A stretch of 64,000 nt of DNA from the NCBI GenBank assembly GCA_036345935.2, contig JADWOT020000003.1, forward strand, positions 22,648,509 to 22,712,508, given 5' to 3'. Below are positions 1 to 15,645 of this stretch, piece after piece. The DNA comes from Taenia hydatigena (lineage: Eukaryota; Platyhelminthes; Cestoda; Cyclophyllidea; Taeniidae). How positions within the stretch are numbered: position 1 is the first letter of the stretch; every line of letters starts with the position of its first letter. The notes under the pieces were generated by a model. That model was not told the DNA's origin. It saw nothing but the letters and a program-made list of their open reading frames with translations, and did not search any database. Position numbers and translations under genes: made by a program.

Positions 1-1762
1 AGAGTAAAATAATTGAGTATTTGGCGTTTCTTCTGATTTCATAAAAAGATTTGCCGCATACTATCATCACATCACCATGCCACGCACTTTATGATTTAAG
101 GAGAGAACGATTCCCCCCAATAAACGGGAAACCGCAGACATAAGCAGCACACTTAGACGAGGTTCCTGCGACATGGCTGAATGCACCAAATATCCCTTTT
201 TATCGCTATAAAAAGATTAATTATTTCTTTGGAAAGGGCAGTAATAGCATAACTCTATCAACGAAAACAATCCATCATGTGAACTTTGCCGTCGTTCTCG
301 TGAATCACAGGCCCGCGAGAAGTCTTAATGCCCCTCAAGGCCGTGGATGAAGCCAAGCCCGCGTCCTCTGCAGGCTAGTGGGAAAAAGAAAATTTGGTTA
401 TTCATTCATTCACGTGATACACCTACCAAGCTTTCCCTTTGGCTTTAAGAAACCAAAATCTAATTTTGGCTTCTTGTAAGTCGGAGAGAATATTTTGCAG
501 ATTACGTCGCTGTATTTGACGCATTTAAAAAGTTGGAAGCGCACAGTTAAGTGGAATTCTATCATTTATTATTTATGCGTGCAAAACTGACACAAAACCT
601 ATGAAATCATTTCTACCAAGCAACTTCATCAGTGTGATTGGGTAATTTACCTCCAAAATGGCCTTGTCCACCGATCGTCTTTTCTTGTTTAAATGTAACC
701 AAGTCTGGCATTGACTGGGAGATGGATCAGCTTTCATGCACAAATTGCCATAGTTATACAGGTGTAGAGGGCAGCGTTAAATAATACACGAATGAGAGCA
801 GTCAACATAACGATCATGTTCATGGCATGCTTCTACGTTTTTGTGCTGTAGAAATGCCTTTGATGCAAGACAACTGGAGGCTGTTTAATGGGAAGTCAGC
901 GCCTATGAAAATACAAATAAGGGAGACTTCCCAAATTAGCGCCCTAAATGTTGGTGTAAGAATTGCATAGCCATTAAATTTGAGTGGAGCGCCTAATCCA
1001 ATTACTTAGAGTCAAAAATATTTGAAAGCACGTTATTTCGTAGGAATCCTAAAAATGTGGGAAATCTGGATTGCATTGACACAAATGTTAAACGTTTGTT
1101 TTCAATTTGCACAAAATTCTACAAAGTGTACACATAACTATCAAAGGAATGGATCCGGTATACATTTGGCTTCGAATTGGTATCCATGCATTTGCAGTAG
1201 CAGGCATTAAATTGATCGAGTTCCCTCTGAGGACTGACGTCATTGACATCAAAATGGTGATAAGGAATGTGGTACTTGAAGAGTCTGTGCGGTTTGACAG
1301 GTATCGCAGTCATGAGTACTGCTAACCTTCGGAATAAATCTTTTGCCTTTGAGTCCAAAGAATTCAAAGCAGCAAGCCTGGATTGTCATGATCATTAAAA
1401 TCCTCGGTTACTCTCACCAAAACCTAACAAAGAAGCTAAGTCTTACCGAACTAAGCATTATTAGTGCTTGGTTGCGTGGTATTGCATCATTTATGGGTCG
1501 TAACGGTTTGAACCTCGTTGCTCAACTCACTTTCGATTAATGGTACTGTTTAATCACCACCACAAAGGAAATGCTTTCAATGCGAGACAGGAATTTAATT
1601 ATTTTTTGCAGACTTGATTGCAATGCCATCAGGTGAAAGGAAGTGTACATAAGATTTTCCGGGTTGGAAGTTAATACCTGATCTCCTGTTCTTAGCAAAG
1701 GTTTTACCCCCACACAGTCGATCTGACATGAATAGCACCCAACCTAATCATCCTCCTTTTAG
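1..1762. other. Upstream part of CDC14 locus, no exon recognised
   Basis: The first CDC14 exon seen (from 1763) begins at codon phase 0 in the middle of the protein, so this stretch should be intron, with or without upstream exons. I could not find a convincing exon for the missing N-terminal phosphatase domain. Open frames near 1022-1540 are short, AT-rich and resemble nothing. The N-terminal exons are most likely to the left of the window. Confidence 0.5.
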
Positions 1763-4700
1763 GCCGTTCGCTTTGGCTTCCTAGATTTCGACAATTTCGA
1801 CCTGGAAGACTACGAATACAATGAGGTAGGTGCTTAGAACCTCAGCATATTTGGACGACCAATTTACCCAGTCACGGCAGCATTATTATCCTTTTACAGA
1901 AGGTGGAAAATGGTGACCTTAGCTGGATTGTACCGAATAAATTCATCGCATTCTCTGGACCTCATACACGGACAATGATTGATAATGGTAAGGCTTTTTA
2001 AAAACTATGCGAAGCGCATAATTCGCTTTACACCTTATTTCACCTTCCAAAGAACAATACTACCAACATGGTCCGTTTGAGCTGCATGTACAAGTTCTTC
2101 CATGTGTTATTTGTCAGAGGACTCTTCTTCCTCAATTGGTTCTTAACTGCAGTTGGTAGCAATCTAATTTTGAACAATTTTCATTCACCACTTATCTCAC
2201 TGCAGGAATTTTCGATATCCCAAGTTATTTGTCATTTTTTATCAAGAAAGTTCATTGGCAAAGTCCCCCTCAATTCGTAAGATTGAGCAAACAAATTTAT
2301 CTCTTGATCGGTATATTCCTTCAAAAAATATCTACAACGAGAATTTTAAAAGTTGTATGTAACCAGATTTGGCAGGATCGAGCAAACGTGCTTTCTCTCA
2401 TTCAGTTCACTCATATGGTCTGATTTTCAGGCTATCCTATGCACGCACCAGAGTTTTACCTACCGTACTTTCGAAAGAACAATGTTACTAACGTGATCCG
2501 ACTGAATCAGAAGATGTACGAGTCACATCGGTTCACTCGAGCCGGCATCGCTCATCACGAACTCTTCTTTCCTGATGGTACTGTACCCACCAAGGCCATT
2601 ACTCTACAATTTCTTGACATCTGTGAAACTGCTCCGGGGGTAATCGCTGTTCATTGCAAAGGTAATGTCATCTGTGCATATTGCGGAGCATTCCAATGTC
2701 TCGAGTGCGCGAATCAACAGCCAATAATCTTTAAGACTTTATTTCATTTCTAAGACTTGGATTTTATGCTTTATACCGTGATGGTCAAGTGTGCTATCAT
2801 CTTTAAGATTGACTTACCTTAAAAACCTTGCAGGGTCGTGTGACAGTGTTGGTGATATGCTCAAAATGTAAGGTTTATTCAGACAGAGGAAAGCATATTT
2901 ACCAAAGAAATGGGATTATTGAAATGAAGGCATTTTTAACTCATGCATAAATGGCATTCCTTCAGGATTGAACGAAATCTGGCCATCACTCTTTCTTGAT
3001 TGTAATGACTGAATGAAAGATTCTGCAAGCTACTTCTAAGCTCAAAAAGTCCTAGTTTTATTTAAGCAGCCAATTTTCTTAAGGGTGAAGGAAAAGCATC
3101 ACGGCAGGAGAACTCTCGCGACATTGTCTACGTTATCAAATTAGTCTATTTGTGTGTAGGCTACCTCTTTCGCTAAATAGAAAGAGGTAAGGTTAAATTA
3201 TTTACGAGTATCAAACCTGTGATAGAATTTTAGGACAATTGTCTGTCCAAAACTTCAAAAGCGGCGCCACTTGTAGTCTCCTCTTTATTTGATCCAGTGC
3301 TGTTTAAAGCATGCAGCTTTCTACCCACTGGGTCCACCGTTTTGTTGTTACAGTTTTGGAATTTATAAAGTGAGATGGAAGTGGCTGTGTTTACTCACTG
3401 AGATGTAACAGACGATGAAACACTTCTGCTACCCTTGAACCACTTTTTAGAAATAGGTGAATATGTCTTCACTTCTGATTACTTTAAAGCGTAAACGTCC
3501 ACTTGAGACTTTTTTCTTTAAAACAGTTGGAGTGGACAACAGACAACGGCTCCTTTATGACCCCCTTGCAAGCAGGCCTGGTGGCTAAAAGAGCTAAGCA
3601 CAACTTTGGATCGGAATCTAAGTAAACCTTATTAATTATATAATGCTAAGCGAAAAAATCTGTACCATGAGAAAGAAATTGTAGAGTACTGAGCACCTAG
3701 TAAAAAGCGCTTTGAACCCACCTTCATATAGACAGGAACTTCTTAGAACCACTTTCTACGATGGCGATTTTGGCTGTTTACATCTTATATTTTTCGAAAC
3801 TATTCGCATTAACGCAGCGTCCTTAGAGTCTAAGACATAGGAAATCTAAAGTCACGATTTTGTTCCGGTTACTTACATGCGTTCACTACGAAGCTTAGTT
3901 GTAGACGTTAAATGCGTGCATAGCACAGGATTCTATAAATTCTTTCAATACGTGGGTGGTGCAAGAGAGATGGAAGGTTGTGCACATTGAACGTAGGCTA
4001 TAACTCCCAAGTACACAGGAATTGTCAATTAAAATGAGAGAAATTCACAGGAATAATGAGTGCTGGCGTATTTGAACAATACCATTCCGCAAGAATGCTA
4101 AACGCGGACTTTAAGAAAACCCAAAACCAAGTCTTTTTTGTGACACAGAGCACCTCACCTAAACTGAACTTCTGTCGCACAACCGATGGTACCCATCGCA
4201 CCTATTAACTATTGTTTGGGGAGGATTTTCTAAAAAGTTGACGGATTTTACTTCTAGCTACTTTAAACAACTTATTTAAATTTAGCATGAGATTTGAATG
4301 ATGAGACAGTAAAACTACCCAAGATGAAGTGTAACTCCTTGCCTGTGTGTGAAACATTCAGAGGATTTCACTCATGGCCCTGCTTTTTTATAAAAACTCC
4401 CATCACCTGTACTTTAAAGCGTTCGCTTCATGTGCATCTCGTTACGAGTGTGAGGTAAAGGTTAAATGGTAGGGTCTAAGGGCATTTTTAAATAAGTGAA
4501 CTTTCCTGTCACATTCACGATCCAACTTTAACACTAATCATGGTTTTGTGCACATGCAACCCATTTAGCCTCCTTGACGCTGCTTCACTTTTGATCTTCG
4601 GAATGGAAATGTCCATGACATTTTCAAAGAATCTTTGTTTGTGAGATCATTCCGTCGGAAAGGTATTATCGAGCTTACAAGTGAATTGCTGAGAAATAAT

Positions 4701-7700
4701 CTTCCATTAAGACTTCAAAGGAGGATCAGTGTAAATGATGATGTGATAGATGAGTTAACTGTTGGGAGTAGACCACCTTTTAGATTTGGATAATTTAACC
4801 ATATTAGAGACGATTGAGCTTGGCTTTTAATCAAATTTTTACGAGATTATTACAACACTGTTATTTAAGCAGTAGTTGAAAAACATGAAAGAAAAAGATA
4901 GAATCTCCACTAAAAGTGCATTTCAGGCGTGCTTTCGTTCGCTTATTTTCGTACTTCATCGAGGAGCTTAGAAAACAACAACCATTGAATAATATTTTCA
5001 CGTATGCTCACTACTGGTGATTTGAATGGACGTGCCTGCAAAACGTCAATTATTTCTTCGTGGATAGTACAATCCGGCATTTGTTGGCCCAATACCTTCT
5101 TTGAGGAGCAGAAAACTAGCTTCCATATGGGGAGTGCTACTGATTAATTCCATTTTTTGTCTTCAAAAGATGGGCTAGGTGGGAATACTGTGAAGAGTAA
5201 GTTACTCATTTGAAGTTGAACGGTAAACTTTCTGTTAAGAATGCTGAGGCTTAAAAAGCACTTGTAATCTCCAATCGAGTGTCTACCTGTACATAAATAT
5301 TTGTGGTAAGTTTGCCGTTTCATTAGGGCTGCCAAAAAGTGTTTGTCCTTAAACACCCATCGCGGAACCAATGGAAGGGTAATGGTTCTGATCAGGACGA
5401 TTCTGGCATTTTGGCTTCTAAATGTACTAATCTTTTTACCACAACTTCACCGTTTCACCAAAATTGTGCCAGTAGAGAAGTGAAATAACAATAGGAATTT
5501 TAATAAAACTTATAATATTCTGCTGCCCAAAAATTCCAGTTAGTGACTACCTGAGCGTTTTAGATTTCAATTTACACTCCCAATTATCACCATGGGTGAG
5601 AGCACTAAATAAATCATGGAAATTAAACAGTCTCTGCATTTTATGGAATGATTTCAAAACTTCTTTACATCTTTGGAAACCATAACGTTCTATTTGACTT
5701 TGGAGTAGAGACGGTCACAAACGGAAAAGTTGAAGTGAAAAGTGGCGTTAGGAGCACAGTTTCTTGCCTTACATTATAAAATTACTCCTCATGTAGTTTT
5801 TTAGGTAGTGTTGGAGATATAGAAGGTTACGGGAGTCTAGGTAATAAGCAAAACCTTGAGAAGCGAGGAAATTAGAAGGTATCAATTAGGGAGGAACAGG
5901 TATTGAGGCGTATATCAAAGGGCTCTGAAAGGATGTTAGATCGCCTCATGCGCTAAGTCAACAAAGCTTTGCTGTTTTTTGATGATGAGCCCATTTTTTT
6001 GGAGTTAATGCCGTTCGATTCTTTGCCTTCCAACGCGTGAATCTTTCTCACCCAGCCTCTGCATTGTTGGGAACATGGCAGTGTCATGCTTTTTTAGAAA
6101 CCGTCCTTGCGCTTAACCTAACTAAATCCTTTGGGGAGCATCAAATTCACATCGGTGCACTCAAACTTATGCTAAATTTTATCAACACGGCTTTAAGAAA
6201 CCCGTGCGTTTATTAGTTGTGGAATAGTAGCTCGGTGTCTCTTCCTCCTACCACATTTGCCTTACACAGATCAAAGTTTCAATTTTGTTAATGAACTAGA
6301 AGAAGACTTTATGAGAATCTCGGATTAGCTTAAGAGATGACTTCTCTTATTCTTCATTTGGAATTTTATGCGAGCATTTTGGTTTGCTTTTTGCTATTAT
6401 TGTAAAAATGATGGAGTAACATTAGCGTATCTTCTCCGTTTTTGATGAGGTAACTAGAATAACTACAAGACGTTAAAACGCGCCCAAAACAGCCTGGTCC
6501 GTTAGTTCACTATTGCCATCACTCTATAGTAAAGGCAATGAGATTTTGTTCGCATAAGGAATCGTTTGGAATGATTTAATTGGAAAAAATTGAAAGAGTT
6601 GACACTTCATTGAAGAAACAAAACTCCAAACCACTCATTTTGTACTGAACTTTGAGAAGCATGAGGTCGACAGCTTTTAATATTCAGAATTAATGGATAA
6701 TGTCCGGTTCAGAAGTTGAGCGACGTACAATAACGCAAATCAGCACAGAATGTTCACAAGGAAGATCAAAATGTTTGTACGGCATTTAACTCAGTGATTC
6801 GAGTATGATGATCAGATCAGTCATGATGATTTTACGTTTGCTCCTTTAGCTGGCCTCGGTCGAACGGGAACATTGATAGGTTGCTACCTGATGAAGCATT
6901 ATCATTTCACGGCACCCGAGGCAATAGCATGGATCCGTATCTGTCGGCCCGGTTCCATAATTGGTCAACAGCAGAATTGGCTAGAGGAGCAACAGGCTTG
7001 GTGTTGGGAGGAGGGTCGACGCGATCGCCGAGAGAAATCCCCCTCACCTTTGCCGTTGCGTCGTAGGAAGGATTTAGTCGACGCAGACATCACTGCAAAC
7101 CATCTCTCTCGATCCGTTGGCAAAGTAATCTATATAAATACAGATCCATTGAAGCCACCAACACAGGTGCGAGATGAGCCAGCGTTGAGGTGAGCAACCA
7201 AAACCCTGTTTAAAATGAGTCAATGCGAGTATTCTGCAATCCCTTCCTTTAGCATCAATAGATATTCTGCTTCGATTAATGTGTTCATTACTAGCTTCCG
7301 ACGAGGAATACAAATTTGAGCCTAGTTCTGATACATAAACGGCACATCTAATTAGTAGTAAATGTCTACAGTTGAAAATGAGAAAAAAACTTGGCTGAGT
7401 TAATTGACTTACATCTGGAGCTCGGTTAACAAGCGTATGAAGGGAAAGACTCCTTTGTTTCTATTTTAGCTAACTATCTTCCAAGTTTTACAAAATGGAC
7501 ACCTCTAAAACAAAACAATTTACTTTTCAGCAAAGTAATCGAGTCCGTTGCCAGGCGAGATACGGAATTCACATTCACACGAAGGATTTTAAATCGATTT
7601 AGAAGGAAATCATGACCATTTTTTGAAGCGTGGGAAATTTTTGTCACAGAATAAGCTTCCTTTTTTAGTTCCTACTTTTGCCATTAAAAAATTGAAATGC

Positions 7701-10700
7701 CTGACAAATTTTAGAGCTGAACTACTTACGATAAAGAAGAATCTGGCATTTCGTTAGTTGTCCTAGCAATTCACCTCCTTAATTGAAACGGAATTCTGCT
7801 CTCACCCTTTATGGTTTATAGGAATTTCAGGATCACTTTTAGTGGGCATTCCTGTCTATGGTATTAAATTTGGGCTAATTAGGCAAAAAATGAGGTAAAC
7901 TGCCCTTTAAGACTTTTAAAAACCTTGGAATAAGGTTTCTTCGCCCCACAAGAAATCGTCTCTTAGCTTTGCTATATCGGCTACATGTTACAAGGAACTT
8001 ACTGTTTAGGCAACCCAATGCAAACTACTTCGACTTAATTCCTTGTGCCGTGATGGTTATTTTTGACACGGGTTAATTCTATTTACGATAAATAGCATTG
8101 ATGAGCCCCAAATGGATCAGAAAAAGAAATAATGACGGGATAGTTACAGAGCTGCAGTGGGATTTAGCCAGGCATAATTATTACTTATGTTTTGGCAGGA
8201 CCGCAGCCCAGAAGAATATTTAATCAGCGCGGTGGATTAAAACTATGGTATCTATGGCATCCCCATTCCAAATGCACGAAACATACTGCCTTACCTTTGT
8301 CTGCTCTAGCGATTGGGAGAAAGGGTGGAAGCCGGTTATTTTCCTATCTACCTACCAAAGTATCAACAATGGGTGCAAATCCCTTTGTTACCTTTTTTGC
8401 CACGGTAATTCACTGGCTCGCGAAAGAACCTGGTTCTAGTGGCATTGTGCAGAGTTGGTTCAGAAGTCTAATAATCCGAAAAAGAACGTTTGAATTAGAA
8501 ATGCTGAGAATCAAACGTAAAGCAGTGGTTAACGCCAAGCATTCAACGAATGCACCTTTAGAACATCCCCTTTTTTTTCACTTTTTAAACCAATAACTTT
8601 ATTGTCCACGCAAAGTTAAACGCCTCTTTTAACTCGCCTAATTTTTAAGTTAACCAAAATATCCTCAAACAGTCCTTTTCCTATCGGCGAAGCATAGTTG
8701 TGGGAGGAGCAAATCCATGAGAAAATATTAGCTTTGCCCCCTTTTTAATTATTACGACATCGTGTGACTTTGCGATTGCATGACCTTAAATTTTTTTCCC
8801 AAACTGATTTAGAAGGGCTCTAAATTTTCGTCTTCGAAAATAACGAGGTAATGCGTAAGGTGTAGCATTCCAAACTTATTTATATCTCTAGCGTTTCCAC
8901 AAAGATGCAGGATCTTTCCGTCACAGGTTTTATTTGGAATCACATCTAAACGTTTTCATGAGGAAATACTTTTTGCATACTTAATCTAAAGTGATTTTGT
9001 TTGAAGGTTAAATCTATTCTTTTTTACCAAAAAAGGGCAAAAATTGGATGATAGGAGCTACTTTAAGCACCCAACAAAAGTCGCTGAAGTAACAGATGGT
9101 TTGTGGTGAAGTCAACATCAATTTGACAGAAAACTAATGATTGCTAACTAAAAATCTGGTTGCGAGGGGCAGTAATTTACCTGAAAACGATATGAAATAA
9201 AACTGTTCAAGTAAATGGAGGTCTTCAACTTTTGCCCCAGTCAAAACGCTCGCATGACGCAAATATGTCAGTGTGCCATCTTTCACGTCCAATAATTTTG
9301 CACCAACTAAGTTGCGTTTTGAATGTTGCTACCCAGTTTTCAGGTGGTTTCGTAGATTTTTTTTTTTAAATCAAGTCAGCTGTTCCTTAGTTTATCATTA
9401 TTTCTGCATAGTTTTAGGAATTTTGATTCGTCGTCAATGGATGCTGAGAATAAAACTTCACTAAATATTGTGACATTGACTTAGCATAAAGTGCCACTTT
9501 GTCACCTTTTTAGATTGGCTGCAGTTCTGTCGCATTAACTTTCTGTCACTCATATTGGCTAGAAGTGTTTCTAGAATGCTGTTAGATCTATAAAATATAC
9601 TTGTTCCAAGTACTCTAGATTTGATCTGCACTAGGACAGCTTGACCATTTGTTGCCAGTCGAAATGGGTAGCAATTAAGCTATTTTTATTGTTTGCGACA
9701 AATTTTGTATTTTCTAATTTGACTGTGTTATCCAGGGCCCGATTTTGCATGAAAATAATTTAACACATGAGTTGGATTTCAGAGATAGGACAAGCTGACC
9801 CTTAAACAATCTTTGGGGAAGGGTGGGAAACACGAGGATGTTTGTCTGCATAATATTGGGCATGACACCATCTGTTCTATTTGATAACGAAGCCTCCAAG
9901 TCTTCCGACACAGCGTCATTGAATAACCGCCTTTGAGACAAGTAGAATAGATTTGCTTTGCCTCTACGAATCATCCAATTGATTTAGCCGTAAACGGATT
10001 GGTTCAACACTCTCGTAACACATGACTAGTAATGCTCGACACGTCAGTTTTGAGTCACCGTGTAATCTCTTATGAGTAAACATGAAGGGTCCTTCAAAAT
10101 GTAATGTATCCATCTTTGAATAATTCATTACTAGCGCTATGAGAAACATATTGCATCATCACATTCTCTCCAAAAGGTATACTTGAAGTCTTGCAATGTA
10201 TAGAAGCGAGTCTAAAATGCTCATAGTATGCAAATCCGAATTATCGTAAACTCAATTAATCTTTTATGACTCCAGGATTTTAAGTGAAAGAGACAATAGG
10301 AAGCAGAATAAAGAGAACGCTCCACCGATAAATCAGTAAATTCCTATGCTTTATTTTTTATGCAAGTGATTGCATTATACAGATTTCTATAAATAACAAC
10401 TGCACAAACACTTCCTTCGCCCTTCTCCTTCGTGCACCTGACACCAGAGTACTCATTAATTTTTTCTAAAGATAAGAGGATCGAATTCTTGGATGTCAGG
10501 GTGGTGGTAAACATAGCGACAAGTATGAAAATACGCGTCAGAGGCACTTCGTGGCATCGGCTCTTAACGTAGTAACCTGCTTACCTTTCGTTTCTTACAA
10601 ACCTGTTTTTGTAAGGTAATGTAGACATGAGAAAAGACAATAGATCTATAAATAATTCCTGTGTCCAGAAACGCAAAAACTAAATGCCACCTCTCAAAGC

Positions 10701-13700
10701 GCTATGCATCCACGCCTCCATTTTACAAATATTTGTCCATTTTTCTCGAAGCCAAAAGTTACCCCTAACCGATTTTTTTTAATCAGACTTACTGGGTTAG
10801 ACAATGGTGGTGATACCTCTCAGACACCTCTTTCTACAACTCCTTCAACGAATGACGAAGTGGAGGTTCTTATCAGCTCTCGACCCAGAGTTTATCATCA
10901 CAAAGTTCAGATAGCTGGTCGTTCTCAATCACCTCCTGCTTACGTAACTGGTGGTGAGAAGTCGAATGATAGCAATGAACCTCGTTATTCGCCAGGACCT
11001 TCCGGGGACTTTGATGGCACGCGAATGGGTCTTGGTATGGCATCTAGTCGCTGTGAGTTCTCAATTTTCTCTTTGAGGAAAATCAATTTGTTCGGAGAAA
11101 GAGAGGTGCAACGGTAGGTCGTGCACCAAATTCTAATTCGCGTAAACAACTGTTCACATGGAAGGCTAAGATTTTATAAGCAGTTGAGGGCTTTAAGTAA
11201 CTATTTAGGTCAAGCGTCACTTTTCAAAAAGAAATTTAAAATGTGCACACAGGACAACTGAAGTGAACTTCTTGAAGGTCTTGGAGATGTCAAAGAGGCA
11301 TCTTTATTATAAAGTTAATGCAAAATGTACCCTCAAACATCCAAAAACATCTACGTTTTACACTTTTATTTATTAAATAAAAGACGTAGAAAAATTTTTT
11401 TCCTTTTTGGAACAGTCACAAATTCTCAAGTTTCAAGTGATACAGCGCCACATTGTAAGCGAATCATTCTATAATTTTGTAACAAACATTCTTACGGAAA
11501 AGAGAAAAACTTCCTAGAAAGTTGTCATCTGTTGTTTGGCAGTAAACTTACTGAAAATGACTTTCTTCTAGACAAAAAAACTATATGCGATGCCATCACA
11601 TCTTGGTGTAAAACTTTACGAGGCTTTTAAACAACTGAAATGACAGTTGGTTTCTGCAATTCAAAATTTAGCCTTCACTGTAAGCTCAAATTTCCCCGTA
11701 ACCCATTGGCGTCCATTTACACTTGGCACATTGTCAACCCTCGCTGAATATTACTATAACTGCCGTGGAAGTGCACAGTTGAATGCGTAAATTGCACTTG
11801 TATAGAAGGTGAAGGGTTCTGTTACCTACTTCACATATGCGTCAACTAAAAGCCAAAAATTAAGTTTCTATTTGAGTTACCAGAGTCGACTATGGGTTAC
11901 TTCTACAATTTGCTGTCTAGATCGTTGCAACCATAACCAAAGGAATTAAATAATGAAGAACTCTTGCACAATTGGTGTTTCGAAACCTATCGCTGACAAA
12001 TGACATACTACCACAAAATGTGTGAATAGACGCTGGAAATATGCAATCTAGTAGGAAATATTAGGAAAAAATCGGTGACTCCTTTTATAATCCTTTTATT
12101 TTTGAAATTGTATCGATATCTATGCTAAGCTTGTCATATCCCAGAGCGTTTATATTATTAGTAATGGAAAATGTTAAAGAGACGTTAGGCACTTTGGCGT
12201 TGAACGCTTTGGTAGGTGATCGAAACTGCCGTAAATGCAAATGAGTTCTTGTTTTTGTCACATTTACTAAATTATTTAGACTGCTTGACAAAGTGATTAC
12301 TCTAAGGACAGCCTCGGGGTGCCCCCTTTTGCACACCAATTCATGTGGATCGCACTATAAAGGGTTATTCTTAAAGCCAAATTAAATTCTCAACGGATAC
12401 TTAGAGTAACATTTTGGTATCTCTGTAATTTCACCATAGGTTTCGGTTTTAATGAACTTAAGGACTGTATAATTTACCTTGTGTTAGTCTTTCAGTAGCT
12501 TTTTTTAATTGAAAACGTAAATACACCTTTTTGGAAGTTGCCACACCTACAAATAAAACATACTAACTGCGCCCACGTTGATATACAACTATTCTTGCTG
12601 CTGACTCTCCTTAAGCCTAATATTTTTCCTAGCATGACAACTGGAGGCTCCGTTATTTTCGGGGAACCTGTCTGATCACTGTTGCATACTTTCAAAGTGT
12701 TTGTGAAGGCTGCAATCACTCCTTTTACTCCTTGGTTGTTTTCACTTTTCAATTCCTTTGAAGTGGTACGGCAAAGTTAAACGCTTGCTTAAACCTTGCG
12801 GCAAATGCTGTCATTCGTAAATAGCTGCATTTCTGAACTGCAACAGTATCCAAATGCTACATTTATGGTGTCACAAGGTATGGATGACTCACATGACGGG
12901 ATCATTATTTAACTAAGGGCATATTGCAGTGCTAGATAAGGTTAAATGCCGTCGGATTGTGACGACTGCTGACAAAGGTAAATGTAAAAAGCTAATTTTT
13001 TACCTAGAGGTGAGTGCGCTGCGGTTCATGGGACCTTGCTGTAGAAAGCCTATTTATCCTCTGGCCAATTTCCGGTGAACAGATCCTATTGATTGAAATG
13101 GCTGGACACCAACTAAAATATTATTGTACCAGTCGCTTTGTGTAAAACTACAGATGTGGAATTTACTCACAGTATCCCATCAAAATAAAACAATAACTCT
13201 CCATAACTAAAAAAGCACTTTCAAACAAAAATGCTATTGTCTGCAGAAAAGGCCGACTTGAGACACATCGGGGCTAAATCCGTATGAAAGACGGCATTAA
13301 AGTCCCCAATTTCACGATGATTTAAACCGAATTATCATAAGCGAAAACAAGATTTATCGGTGTATTCGTTGTCAAAATACTAAAGTGTCTTTAAAAAACT
13401 GCACTAAGGCATCCTCACTTCTGAAAATAAGTGAATAGTATGCTTATTTAGTTTAAAATAAAAATAAATAACTAACCAGTCATTTTGAATGACTTAAGGA
13501 ACTGTTCAACCCTCTTTAATTACAAATCCATTTACTACCAAATAGTCCTGTCATTGGCAAATATTTTTCGCCTGTTAACGTAAAAGCCCTTCAAAGCTAT
13601 TTTTAAGGGCTCCTCAAACAGAGTAGAAAAGGAGTATTTTAAATGCTGCCGCGCAAATCCGCACAAGCTTATAGGTTTCGCCTGAAAACATCAGTACACT

Positions 13701-15613
13701 CCTGATCCAACTCACCTAGGTCGGGGTAAGTTGTCCTCCAAAAGCAGAATTTAAGCATTTTAGACTGTATGGACTGGGTAATCGTTTATAGTGAAGAGTC
13801 TACGAATGTAATGCCCCTCAGTCATCTTTCGTGCTTAAAAATTCACCTTTGTTTCGAAAAAATGTCGTTTGCATTACTGCCATCTGAGCAACCCCACTTG
13901 AACATTGTCACATCTAAAGTATTTACAAACTGGATTTCTCTAAATCCTTTTTCATCAAAGAAAAAGAGATAGTTAAATTGTTTTTTGGGCAAAAATTTGG
14001 CTTAGTTTGCAATTTTTTTGTAATTTTAACTTAGTCAAATGAAGCTGAGATAAAGTACGCTAAAGTGCGCAAAACGTTGTTTTGCTACAATAGACTAATT
14101 TAAGTTTTATCCGCCGTATGATGACTTTCACCGGTTATATTTGTAAACACAAAATAAAATTAGCATCTTTACAGAAGAAAAATAAAAAGCAACCTTTGAT
14201 CTCGTTTAGCGATGGATCTTTCTCAGAAGCCAAGCACCTTCAAAACGACATTTACCCAGGGTGATCAACTGAATCGCATCAAAGTTATTCGCAAGCGAAA
14301 TAAGCAACGTAAAGATGGTACTGGCAAAGATATTACCATTCCCTCTACTACGCAGCACCTTGCCAGTTCCTACCCTCGTGCTGATCCTAGTGGCGGTGTT
14401 GGCGACGAGAGTGGAAGCGCTTTGGACTTCAGGGAGATCTACAACCTTCATGACGAGGTCACTGAAGATGGTTCGACCACCGTAGAATCCTCAGATGTGG
14501 AAGCTTACAACCGATTTTGTTATGGATCTGGAGGCTCACAGCTACCTTCTATGTTTTATCATAATGTTACGTCTTCTCCACCAAATGGCAGCAAGGATCG
14601 AGTGGGAATCCCTAACGGAGACTCTATTGATATTCATCCAAGGTACATACTGATTGCTTGTCTACATCTCTGCCGATCTATTATCTATTGTTGTTTGGTA
14701 AACTGCCAAAACTTCTATTTATGCATATATTCATCCATTTGATCCATTGATTTTGCATGGCTCTCTACCGGTGCGCCTGCTAATCTACTCGACTCCACTT
14801 GACTTTATTAATTTTCTTCTGTTTTACCCATCTTTGGCTCGAAGATCTTATCCCCTGCTGTCTTTCTTAATCTGTACAACCTATCTCTCTGTCCACCCTT
14901 AAACTTCTATCCTGTTTAAAGAGTTAATTGGCGCTTTTACCTAGGTGAATGGTCTGCTTGCGTTTCTGAGTGCGTAACGTTGAGCCTTGTTATCCATCCT
15001 TCTAGTTATTGTTCTGTAGATTTGCATATCCCTTTGTCTTTTCCTTTGCTATTTTATTCAACTGTTCATACACTCTCCCTTTTGTTTTTTTTTGGATTCG
15101 CCTGATTTTTATGTAAACCCTCTGCTAAAGCAATAGCATTCGAGACAACTCTGCAGCCTTAATAGGTGCTTATAAAAACTTCAAAAATTGGCATGGCAAA
15201 TATAATCTATAGCCGTATTTTATTTTGACTGAGTGCCAATTTAAATAAAAATGTAACAAATTTACTGAGTTAGCAGTGCCTTTGAAGCCTATGGCATCAG
15301 AATTTAAGCTCTGAATCATATGTCTTGCATATTTGTTTCAAAATAGTTGTGTTAACCCTTTTGTGGCTTAACCTTGGCCTTCAATTCATCTTTCTTCTGT
15401 TGTTGGAAGAAAAGTTCAACACCGAATCGCGAGAAGAAGACACTAATGAGTAGTTGCGAGTTCGTTATCTGAGGAACCGTAAAACAAAGTGATAATGCAG
15501 TACTTTGTTTGTTGTAACTACTGGTTACGATCAAGGTCACAGAGGTGGCCGTACGGCCCTAGCTGCGTGGGCTGGCCTCCGGGCCATGCTAGCAGCCCAT
15601 TTCCCTCTGTCCG

Positions 15614-15645
<32 letters not shown>

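Noticed and set aside
1611..1631. Possible 21-bp CDC14 micro-exon reading LDCNAI, like the conserved LDC motif upstream of exon 1763-1825
   Set aside because: It has acceptor- and donor-like ends, but joining it to the exon at 1763 causes a stop (phase 2 against phase 0). Two residues would also be missing from the family spacing.
7166..7189. Alternative donor ACACAG-GTGCGA in the CDC14 exon
   Set aside because: It puts the next exon in a frame with an early TGA; the donor at 7189 gives an open frame.
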